Assembly (NCBI GenBank): GCA_937892225.1
Contig: CALAUH010000234.1
Coordinates: forward strand, 1 to 5,418
DNA from: an uncultured Treponema sp.
GTDB lineage: Bacteria; Spirochaetota; Spirochaetia; Treponematales; Treponemataceae
Length of the DNA: 5,418 nt
Reading direction: 5' to 3'
The notes below the pieces were generated by a model, which was not told the origin of the DNA, ran no database searches, and saw nothing but the letters and a program-made list of their open reading frames with translations. Below, piece by piece: positions 1 through 5,418 of this stretch (position 1 is the stretch's first letter; the number at the start of each line of letters is the position of its first letter). Made by a program: the position numbers and the translations under genes.

Positions 1-11
1 TAAATTTATTT

Positions 12-44
12 AATCCACTTCTTTATGAAGTGGATTTTTTATTT
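12..44 (+). terminator. Rho-independent terminator of an upstream gene
   Basis: A perfect 10-bp inverted repeat (AATCCACTTC at 12-21, GAAGTGGATT at 27-36) encloses a 5-base TTTAT loop. It is followed by a T-rich tail (35-40, then ATTT), the classic layout of an intrinsic terminator reading rightward. It probably ends transcription of a gene lying left of the window; the TAA at 1-3 could be that gene's stop codon, but this cannot be shown. The tail is T-rich on one side only, since the left flank on the opposite strand lacks a comparable T run, so it looks unidirectional. It insulates the promoter that follows. Confidence 0.85.
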
Positions 45-63
45 CAATATATTGTATTAGTTC

Positions 64-93
64 TTGGAATAATACTACATTTTGTGATATTAT
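64..93 (+). promoter_or_regulatory. Putative sigma-70 promoter with extended -10
   Basis: TATTAT at 88-93 matches the -10 consensus in 5 of 6 positions and is preceded by TG one base upstream (85-86), giving an extended -10. TTGGAA at 64-69 is a moderate -35 (4 of 6) at 18 bases' spacing. Transcription would begin near base 100, giving a leader of roughly 30 bases. The position between a terminator and the first start codon supports it. In so AT-rich a sequence chance -10 matches are common, so the exact hexamers are inference. By its attachment to the first 49 codons it would natively be a gyrB/parE promoter. Confidence 0.5.
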
Positions 94-115
94 TATATGG
101 ATAGTGGGAAAATGC

Positions 116-120
116 GAGGA
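116..120 (+). promoter_or_regulatory. Ribosome binding site of the first gene
   Basis: GAGGA at 116-120 lies 8 bases before the ATG at 129. This is a good Shine-Dalgarno match at normal spacing and fixes the start of the chimeric reading frame at 129. Confidence 0.75.
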
Positions 121-128
121 TTATACAT

Positions 129-275
129 ATGGCAAAGACTGATGAATATAATGCTTCCAGTATTACTGTCTTAGAAGGATTAGAGGCAGTTAGAAAAAGA
201 CCAGCTATGTACATAGGCTCAACTAATGCTGCAGGCCTTCATCATTTAGTGTGGGAAATTGTTGATAATGCAATT
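129..275 (+). pseudogene. gyrB: 5' fragment of a type II topoisomerase B subunit gene (gyrB/parE)
   Basis: Codons 1-49 carry the hallmark opening of GyrB/ParE: VLEGLEAVRKRP at 14-25, MYIGST at 27-32, GLHHLVWEIVDNAI at 36-49. The segment includes the Bergerat-fold N-box, with E43 and N47 at the places of the catalytic Glu and Mg-binding Asn (E42 and N46 in E. coli GyrB). Family members normally continue with DEA after NAI; here the similarity stops abruptly and MurG begins. The glycine-rich ATP-lid motifs, transducer and Toprim domains are all absent, so the piece cannot bind ATP properly or act on DNA. GyrB and ParE cannot be separated on 49 residues, so the symbol is provisional. One residue varies from the commonest form: RKRPA in place of RKRPG. 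Confidence 0.88.
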
Positions 276-1259
276 GGCCCTGACGGTAAAAAATCAGCTG
301 ATTATTTTTATGGAATTCCTTCTGGTAAATTAAGAAGATATTTTTCATGGCAGAATTTTACAGACGCTTTTAGAATTATCGGCGGATATTTATCTGCTAG
401 AAAAATCTTAAAAAAAATTAAACCAGCTGTTTTATTTTCTAAAGGTGGATTTGTAAGTGTACCACCTTGTTTGGCTGCAAAGCATTTAGGAATACCTGTT
501 TTTACACATGAATGTGATTTTACTTTAGGACTTGCTAATAGATTAAATTTTAAATCTGCAAAAACTATGTTTGTTTCTTATGAAGAAACTAAATCAAGAT
601 TATCTGAAGAAGACCAGAAAAGAGTAATTGTAACTGGAAATCCTGTACGACCGGTATTTTATAATACAGATAAAAATAAAGGTTTAGAATTTTTACAGAT
701 AGATAAAAATAATAAAAAGCCTATTTTACTTGTTTTAGGTGGTAGTTCAGGTGCAAAACAGATTAATGATTTAATTTCTGAAAATCTTGAATGGTTGTGT
801 CAAAATTATATTGTCGTTCATCAGACAGGAATGTTAAATAGCAATATTCTTGTTGAAGAACAGAATAAAATTAAATATCAGGATTCATATAAACCGTATC
901 AGTTTATTTATGAACAGATGCCTGATGTTTTGTCTTGTGCAGATGTAATTTTATCTAGAGCTGGTGCAAATTCAATCTGGGAAGCAGCTGTTTTATATAA
1001 GCCGATGGTTTTAATTCCTTTGTGCGGCAGTGGAACAAGAGGCGACCAGGTTGATAATGCAAAGTTCTTTGAAGAAAAAAATGCCGCTGTTGTATTAATA
1101 AAGGATGATGCAAATTCAGAAAATTTAAAATCATCATTATTAAAAATGACAGATAAATCTGTACGTAAAGAATATTCGGATAATGTTAAAAAAATGGTTG
1201 GAAGCAAAAAAAGTGCAGAAAAAATAGCAGAGGAAATTTATGACGTTTTCAATAATTGA
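129..1259 (+). CDS. murG: Chimeric ORF: GyrB/ParE N-terminus fused to N-terminally truncated MurG
   Basis: MurG is the peripheral-membrane glycosyltransferase (GT-B fold) that adds GlcNAc from UDP-GlcNAc to lipid I, making lipid II for peptidoglycan. Residues from about 50 onward match it: a GGFVSVPP segment at 106-113, HE at 127-128, GNPVRP at 170-175, the UDP-binding loop GGSSGA at 204-209, the RAGANSIWE segment at 277-285 (E285 at the place of the family's conserved sugar-nucleotide-binding Glu) and GTRGDQVDNA at 302-311. The C-terminal UDP-GlcNAc-binding domain is intact. The N-terminal Rossmann domain lacks roughly its first 50-60 residues, including the glycine-rich GGTGGH loop that all active MurG proteins carry. 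In their place residues 1-49 are a GyrB/ParE start. As written the product should be inactive as a transferase. The frame is open across the join. MurG identity is certain; the natural existence of the fusion is doubtful. Confidence 0.9.
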   Translation: MAKTDEYNASSITVLEGLEAVRKRPAMYIGSTNAAGLHHLVWEIVDNAIGPDGKKSADYFYGIPSGKLRRYFSWQNFTDAFRIIGGYLSARKILKKIKPAVLFSKGGFVSVPPCLAAKHLGIPVFTHECDFTLGLANRLNFKSAKTMFVSYEETKSRLSEEDQKRVIVTGNPVRPVFYNTDKNKGLEFLQIDKNNKKPILLVLGGSSGAKQINDLISENLEWLCQNYIVVHQTGMLNSNILVEEQNKIKYQDSYKPYQFIYEQMPDVLSCADVILSRAGANSIWEAAVLYKPMVLIPLCGSGTRGDQVDNAKFFEEKNAAVVLIKDDANSENLKSSLLKMTDKSVRKEYSDNVKKMVGSKKSAEKIAEEIYDVFNN

Positions 1260-1719
1260 TGTTATTTTTATTTTACTTATTATTATATTCGCTGTAGTTG
1301 CAACTGCAAAAGGTTTTGTTAAAGAAATATTTAACAAAGCATCGCTAATTCTTGGAATTTTATTTGCAAGTATGTTTTGTAATAAATTACAGCCTTTACT
1401 TGTAAAAACTATTACAAATGTTTTCTTATCAAAAGTGGTATCTTTTGTTTTAATTTTTGTTATTGTTTTTTTAGTAATTCAGATTGTAAAAGTAATTGTA
1501 GGAAGAATTTTTGATTCAGAAATAATGAATGGATTAGACAGAACTTTAGGATTTTTCTTTGGAATAATTGAAGGTCTTGCTGTTGTAATGTTATTATTAT
1601 TGATTATGTCAAACTTTAAATTTCTTACAGACGGATTGTTAAAAGACAGTTTCTTTTTTAATCTGTTTGCACCTTTATTACAGACATCACAGAGTGCTAT
1701 TAAGAAGGAAGCTGCCTAA
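1240..1719 (+). CDS. cvpA: CvpA family inner-membrane protein
   Basis: This 159-residue protein is almost wholly hydrophobic, with four predicted membrane helices at about 4-22, 34-48, 64-88 and 102-124 and a short amphipathic tail ending KKEAA. The layout and the NGLDRTLGFFFGIIEGL stretch at 97-113 (family pattern LDR-x-LG-x2-FG-x2-xG), plus AKGFVKE at 23-29 after helix 1, place it in the CvpA/colicin V production family. In enterobacteria CvpA is needed for colicin V production and for envelope robustness; its biochemical role is not settled, so none is assigned here. The ATG lies 20 bases inside the end of the murG frame and follows AGAGGA at 1229-1234, five bases away, indicating translational coupling. 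The C-terminal 30 residues are less conserved-looking. Confidence 0.82.
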   Translation: MTFSIIDVIFILLIIIFAVVATAKGFVKEIFNKASLILGILFASMFCNKLQPLLVKTITNVFLSKVVSFVLIFVIVFLVIQIVKVIVGRIFDSEIMNGLDRTLGFFFGIIEGLAVVMLLLLIMSNFKFLTDGLLKDSFFFNLFAPLLQTSQSAIKKEAA

Positions 1720-2945
1720 TGTTTGAAAATCTATTAAATCAGGATATTACACATAGTTTAATTTCTGATATAAAACATAATAGATTTCCTCAATCTGTTC
1801 TTTTTTCCGGAGAACAATCATGCGGTAAATTAACTGCAGCATTAGAAGTTGCCAGAGTATTTTCTTGTAAACTGGAAAAAAAAGGTGAATGGAAATGTGA
1901 CTGTCCGTCCTGTTTGCAGCATAAAGCATTAATTTGTACAAATATGCTTTTATTGGGGTCAAGAGATTGTTCACTGGAAATTGCCGCAACAAAAGACATT
2001 TTCTTAAAAGCAATAAAAGAAAATCCACCATATTTAGTTGCATCAAGATATGCATTTATAAGAAGTGTACGTAAATTAACTTTACGTTTTAATGAAATCT
2101 TATGGAATGATAATAAAGATGTAAAAAAAATAGCATCATTAATGGAAAGTATTAATGAGGATTTAGAATTATTAGATTTTCCACGAGAATTACCAGAAAT
2201 TTCAGAAGTTGAAAAAATCTGTGAAAATGTACAAAAGAATTCAATCATTTTAGAAAATACTTATCTATATGATTCAATTCCTATTGATCAGATAAGAAAT
2301 ATGGAAAACTGGGCTCATACAAAATCTGAAGAAGGTAAAAAAACAATTATAATAGAAAATGTTGATAAAATGCTTGAAAGTGCAAGAAATGCATTATTAA
2401 AGATTTTGGAAGAACCTCCAAAAGATTGTATTTTTATATTATTAACATCAAAAAGAAATTCAGTAATGCAGACAATTTTATCTAGAGTTAGAACTTATAA
2501 TTTTTATAGTAGAACTTTAGAAAATCAACAGAAAGTTATTAATACAATATTTAGAAATTCTCAATTTAATGGTTCTATAAATGAATACTTATTAACTTAT
2601 CTTCCAGTTCCGGCAAGTGAAATAAGAGAGAATTCTAAAGAATTTTATACAACTTTAATAAATGGACATATTCCAGATATTTCTGCAATTGTAAAAAAAT
2701 GCAATAGTTTTTCACCAAGAATTGAATTAAAAATATTTTTAGAATATATAAGCAATTTACAAAAGAAACTTTTAAAATCAGAACAGGGCATTGAAGCTTG
2801 TAATGAGTGTTCAAAAGTTTTAAGAGACTGCTATCAAAATGTAAGCTTGTATAATTTGAATCCTGTTTCTGCTTTAGAAATTCTTGTTAGAGAAATAAGC
2901 AGAATCAATTTTACATATGGAAAAGTATTATGCGCGGATATGTAA
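1719..2945 (+). CDS. holB: DNA polymerase III delta'-like clamp-loader subunit with large insertion
   Basis: This 408-residue AAA+ protein resembles the delta' subunit, which helps load the sliding clamp during replication. Visible motifs in order: P-loop-like GEQSCGK at 31-37; a cysteine cluster C50, C60, C62, C65, probably the clamp-loader zinc site with slightly altered spacing; IPIDQIRNM at 187-195; a degenerate Walker B, IIIENVDKM at 210-218; the strongly conserved NALLKILEEPP at 224-234; sensor-1-like ILLTS at 240-244; and LSRVRTY at 254-260, where the usual SRC motif reads SRV while keeping the arginine-finger R256. E. coli delta' is 334 residues; the excess here comes mostly from about residues 85-185, a charged, helix-rich insertion I do not recognise. 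The start overlaps the cvpA stop by one base (TAATG), with AAGGA at 1705-1709 as RBS. The C-terminal third is poorly conserved. A DnaX-like role is unlikely because Walker B is degenerate and the tau/gamma domain III pattern is missing. Confidence 0.82.
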   Translation: MFENLLNQDITHSLISDIKHNRFPQSVLFSGEQSCGKLTAALEVARVFSCKLEKKGEWKCDCPSCLQHKALICTNMLLLGSRDCSLEIAATKDIFLKAIKENPPYLVASRYAFIRSVRKLTLRFNEILWNDNKDVKKIASLMESINEDLELLDFPRELPEISEVEKICENVQKNSIILENTYLYDSIPIDQIRNMENWAHTKSEEGKKTIIIENVDKMLESARNALLKILEEPPKDCIFILLTSKRNSVMQTILSRVRTYNFYSRTLENQQKVINTIFRNSQFNGSINEYLLTYLPVPASEIRENSKEFYTTLINGHIPDISAIVKKCNSFSPRIELKIFLEYISNLQKKLLKSEQGIEACNECSKVLRDCYQNVSLYNLNPVSALEILVREISRINFTYGKVLCADM

Positions 2946-4147
2946 AAAGAGTTTCCCAGAAAGCTCAGAAATTACCAAAAGATCAATTACTTTCTCTTTT
3001 AGATGATATTTTAGAAGAAAACGAAAGTTTATATTCAATTCTTGAATCTATTTCTGCAGGTCTTTTGGTCGTAGACAATGAATTTATCTTAAAGCAAAGT
3101 AATACAATCATAGAAAGCAGACTTAATTTTACAATTCATACTGATGATCCTAAAGCAATAACTGTACCTGTCTGGGATATTATTGCTGATGAAGAAATAG
3201 CTCAGTTTTTTAAAAAAGCATACGAAAAAGAAATAACTAACAGTACAGAAGATTTTACTACTATGACGAGTGGTGGTAGTATACGATTTTTAACAATCAC
3301 AATGACACCTTTAATGCATAGTGGAATTTTAACTGGAAGAATTATTTTAGTCCGAGATATTACAGAGAAAAAAAATCAGGAAATTTTATTGCATCGAATG
3401 GAAAATCTTGCAAGTTTAACTAATCTTGCAGCAGGAATGGCACATGAAATAAAAAATCCTTTAGGTGCAATAAGTATTCATATGCAGTTAATAAATAAGG
3501 CTGTTATAAAAGCCAGAAATAATGAAAATATTTTACCTGAAAAAAAATTTGTTGAAGATCATATAAATGTTGTAACAGATGAAATTGACCATCTTAATAA
3601 ACTTGTTATGGACTTTTTATTTGCAGTTCGTCCCATAAATGCAACGCTGGAATTGAAAGATCCGTCTGTTTTAATTCAGAATATTGTTGATTTTATTAAA
3701 CCAGAATTTTTAAAATCAAATGTGGAAGTAGAGTTTATAAATTCTTCAAAAAATAAAAAAATCTTGATTGATGAAAAATTAATGCGAGAAATCATAATGA
3801 ATTTATCTCAAAATTCTCTTGCTGCAATAAAATCAAAGCAGGAAAATCTAGACAAAGTTCAAACTGGTTTATTTAAGATTGAATGTTTATGTAATGATAA
3901 TAAATTTCTAATTATTGTTAGTGATAATGGCTGTGGAATGAACAGTCAGACCGTATCTAAAATTTTTGAACCTTATTATACAACAAAAGCAAATGGTACT
4001 GGACTTGGAATGACAATGGTATATAAAATAGTAAAAGAATTTTCCGGTGAAATTAATGTAGATTCAATTGAAAATGAAGGAACTGTTTTTACAATGAGTT
4101 TTCCTTTACCTCAAAAAGATACAAAACTTCTTGCAATGGAGCAGTAA
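2930..4147 (+). CDS. atoS: Soluble PAS-domain sensor histidine kinase, NtrB/AtoS type
   Basis: This 405-residue kinase autophosphorylates on a histidine and passes the phosphate to the regulator encoded next. A short charged helix (1-32) leads into a PAS domain at about 33-145 (ILESISAGLLVVDN near its start, VRDITEKK at its end). The HisKA domain has H172 in AGMAHEIKNPLGAI (168-181). The HATPase domain shows the N-box NLSQNSLAAI (291-300, N295), G1 DNGCGM (332-337), F-box FEPYYTTK (346-353) and G2 GTGLGMT (356-362). There is no membrane segment or signal peptide, so it senses a cytoplasmic cue or a partner protein; the PAS ligand cannot be read from sequence. The ATG overlaps the delta' frame by 16 bases, and its RBS is weak (GGA at 2919-2921), suggesting coupling to upstream translation. 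All catalytic motifs are intact. The symbol follows common usage for treponemal homologues and does not imply acetoacetate sensing. Confidence 0.9.
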   Translation: MRGYVKRVSQKAQKLPKDQLLSLLDDILEENESLYSILESISAGLLVVDNEFILKQSNTIIESRLNFTIHTDDPKAITVPVWDIIADEEIAQFFKKAYEKEITNSTEDFTTMTSGGSIRFLTITMTPLMHSGILTGRIILVRDITEKKNQEILLHRMENLASLTNLAAGMAHEIKNPLGAISIHMQLINKAVIKARNNENILPEKKFVEDHINVVTDEIDHLNKLVMDFLFAVRPINATLELKDPSVLIQNIVDFIKPEFLKSNVEVEFINSSKNKKILIDEKLMREIIMNLSQNSLAAIKSKQENLDKVQTGLFKIECLCNDNKFLIIVSDNGCGMNSQTVSKIFEPYYTTKANGTGLGMTMVYKIVKEFSGEINVDSIENEGTVFTMSFPLPQKDTKLLAMEQ

Positions 4148-4150
4148 AAA

Positions 4151-5418
4151 ATGTTTACAGTATTAACTATAGATGATGAAGAAAATATAAGAAACGGACT
4201 TGCAGATAATTTTGAATTAGAAGGTTACAATGTAAAAAAAGCATCTAACGGTAAAGAAGGACTTTCTCTTATTGCTCAGGGAGATGTTGATGTAGTTATA
4301 ACTGATTTAAGGATGGATGGCATTTCTGGAGAAGAAGTTGTTAGAAAAGTAACTACAGAATATCCTGGCATTCCGATTATTGTTTTAACTGGACATGGAA
4401 GCATTGATGATGCAACTCAGGCTATTAAAGACGGTGCTTTTGATTTTTTAACAAAGCCACTTGATTTGGATCATTTAAATATAGTTGTAAAAAATGCATT
4501 AAAAGGTAGAATCCAGGAACAACAGATTAAAGAGTTAAAAGAAAAATTAATTAATAAAAACTCTCAAAATGGAATGATTGGAAACAGTGCCGCTTTTAAT
4601 AAAGTAAGAGAATTGATAAATAAAGCAGCTCCAACAAAAGCCAGTGTCTTGATTACAGGAGAAAGCGGAGTCGGTAAAGAAGGTGTTGCAAAAGCAATTC
4701 ATAATCTTTCTTTAAGAAAAGACAAACCTTTTATTGCAGTTCATTGTGCCGCTTTAAATTCATCTTTATTAGAAAGTGAATTATTTGGCCATGAAGCAGG
4801 CGCATTCACAGATGCAGCATCTTTACATCAGGGAAAATTTGAAATAGCAAACGGCGGTACAATTTTCTTAGATGAAATAGGTGAAATTGATCAGTCTACA
4901 CAGGTAAAACTTTTACGCGTATTACAGGAAAAAAAGTTTGAAAGAGTAGGTGGTAATAAAGTAATCGAAGTTGATGTTAGAGTTGTTGCCGCTACAAATA
5001 AAAATCTTGAAGAAGAAGTAAAGAAAGGTAATTTTAGAGAAGATTTATATTATAGATTGAATGTTGTTCGTCTTGAAGTTCCATCGTTACGTGAAAGAAA
5101 AGATGACATTCCATTATTAATGAATGCTTTCTTAAAAGAATTTAATATTGAAAATGAAAAAAATATTGTAGGTTTTGATAATAAATCGCGTTCTGCAATT
5201 TTAAAATATTCATGGCCTGGAAATATTCGTGAATTAAAAAACTGTATAGAAAGTGCTGTAGTAATGTGTACAGGTACAGAAATAAAATTAGATGATTTAC
5301 CAAAAACTGTTACTTCAGGAAATCAAGATAAAGTGATTACAATCCCTCTTGGAATAACAATGGAAGAAGCAGAAAATATTATTAGAATGCTTAACGAAGA
5401 TGGAATGACAAATATGTC
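4151..5418 (+). CDS. atoC: Sigma-54-dependent response regulator, NtrC/AtoC type (3' truncated by window)
   Basis: 422 codons plus two bases are visible and the frame is open at the window edge. Residues 1-120 are a receiver domain: acidic pair D8/D9, phospho-acceptor D52 in VITDLRMDG, T80 and K102 in TKPLD. A helical linker (about 119-137) leads to the sigma-54 AAA+ domain: Walker A GESGVGKE (170-177), GAFTDA (217-222) at the place of the GAFTGA sigma-54 contact loop, Walker B GGTIFLDEIGE (235-245; D241, E242), sensor I ATNKNL (281-286), FREDLYYRL (295-303) with arginine-finger candidates, and WPGNIRELKN (355-364). Residues from about 401 look like the start of the Fis-type DNA-binding domain, whose helix-turn-helix lies outside. 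The ATG is 3 bases after the kinase stop, with GGAG at 4138-4141 as RBS. It should activate RpoN promoters when phosphorylated by the adjacent kinase; the targets are unknown, and I saw no -24/-12 element in this window. Confidence 0.93.
   Translation, partial: MFTVLTIDDEENIRNGLADNFELEGYNVKKASNGKEGLSLIAQGDVDVVITDLRMDGISGEEVVRKVTTEYPGIPIIVLTGHGSIDDATQAIKDGAFDFLTKPLDLDHLNIVVKNALKGRIQEQQIKELKEKLINKNSQNGMIGNSAAFNKVRELINKAAPTKASVLITGESGVGKEGVAKAIHNLSLRKDKPFIAVHCAALNSSLLESELFGHEAGAFTDAASLHQGKFEIANGGTIFLDEIGEIDQSTQVKLLRVLQEKKFERVGGNKVIEVDVRVVAATNKNLEEEVKKGNFREDLYYRLNVVRLEVPSLRERKDDIPLLMNAFLKEFNIENEKNIVGFDNKSRSAILKYSWPGNIRELKNCIESAVVMCTGTEIKLDDLPKTVTSGNQDKVITIPLGITMEEAENIIRMLNEDGMTNM

Noticed and set aside
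97..174. Small 25-codon frame starting with ATG at 97, overlapping the gyrB-like start in another frame.
   Set aside because: It has no ribosome binding site at proper spacing, begins upstream of or at the likely transcription start, and overlaps strongly conserved GyrB/ParE coding sequence.
908..1207. Minus-strand open frames opposite murG (and similarly 1140-1337 and 1747-2248).
   Set aside because: All are antisense to clearly conserved genes, have no recognisable domains or good ribosome binding sites, and look like shadow frames favoured by biased codon use.
129..1259. Reading the chimera as a novel ATPase-glycosyltransferase effector or defence protein.
   Set aside because: The GyrB piece ends before the ATP-lid motifs and the MurG piece lacks its N-terminal glycine-rich loop. 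Neither half has what it needs to work, and the neighbours are housekeeping genes.
2069..2090. Perfect 7-bp inverted repeat (ACGTAAA, 5-base loop, TTTACGT) followed by TTT inside the delta' gene, resembling a terminator or attenuator.
   Set aside because: The stem has only two G-C pairs and so is weak, the T run is short, and it lies within a well-supported coding frame where it encodes a normal helical stretch. Such repeats arise by chance in AT-rich DNA.
4148..4150. Possible regulatory site between the kinase and regulator genes.
   Set aside because: The gap is only three bases (AAA); there is no room for a promoter or operator, and the two genes are simply co-translated.

Overview
The window is strongly AT-rich, densely coded on the + strand only, and looks like a spirochaete of the genus Treponema or a close relative. 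This rests on the gene order (murG, cvpA, a delta'-type clamp-loader gene, a NtrB/AtoS-like kinase, a NtrC/AtoC-like regulator), which from memory matches the order in Treponema pallidum, and on the style of the MurG and delta' proteins. No database search was possible, so the genus is an inference.

Layout: bases 1-128 hold a strong intrinsic terminator of an upstream gene (about 12-44), then a plausible extended -10 promoter (64-93) and a ribosome binding site (116-120). A 376-codon ORF (129-1259) follows. Its first 49 codons are the beginning of a type II topoisomerase B subunit (GyrB/ParE), and from about codon 50 it is MurG without its N-terminal nucleotide/lipid-phosphate loop region. 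After it come a four-helix CvpA-family membrane protein (1240-1719), a DNA polymerase III delta'-like protein with a roughly 100-residue insertion (1719-2945), a soluble PAS histidine kinase (2930-4147) and a sigma-54-dependent response regulator (4151 to the window end, cut before its DNA-binding domain).

The five reading frames overlap by 20, 1 and 16 bases and then have a 3-base gap. They are therefore almost certainly co-transcribed and translationally coupled. The operon mixes cell-wall synthesis (MurG), an envelope protein (CvpA), replication (delta') and a two-component system whose kinase and regulator are clearly partners.

The one striking anomaly is the in-frame gyrB::murG junction at about 271-280. 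It brings a gyrB/parE promoter, RBS and first 49 codons directly onto the murG operon and removes the parts each protein needs. I regard an assembly or amplification chimera as most likely and a genuine deletion or rearrangement as second. A functional new fusion protein is least likely. Apart from that junction the region is ordinary, and I see no mobile element, CRISPR array, tRNA or rRNA, nor a convincing undescribed system.
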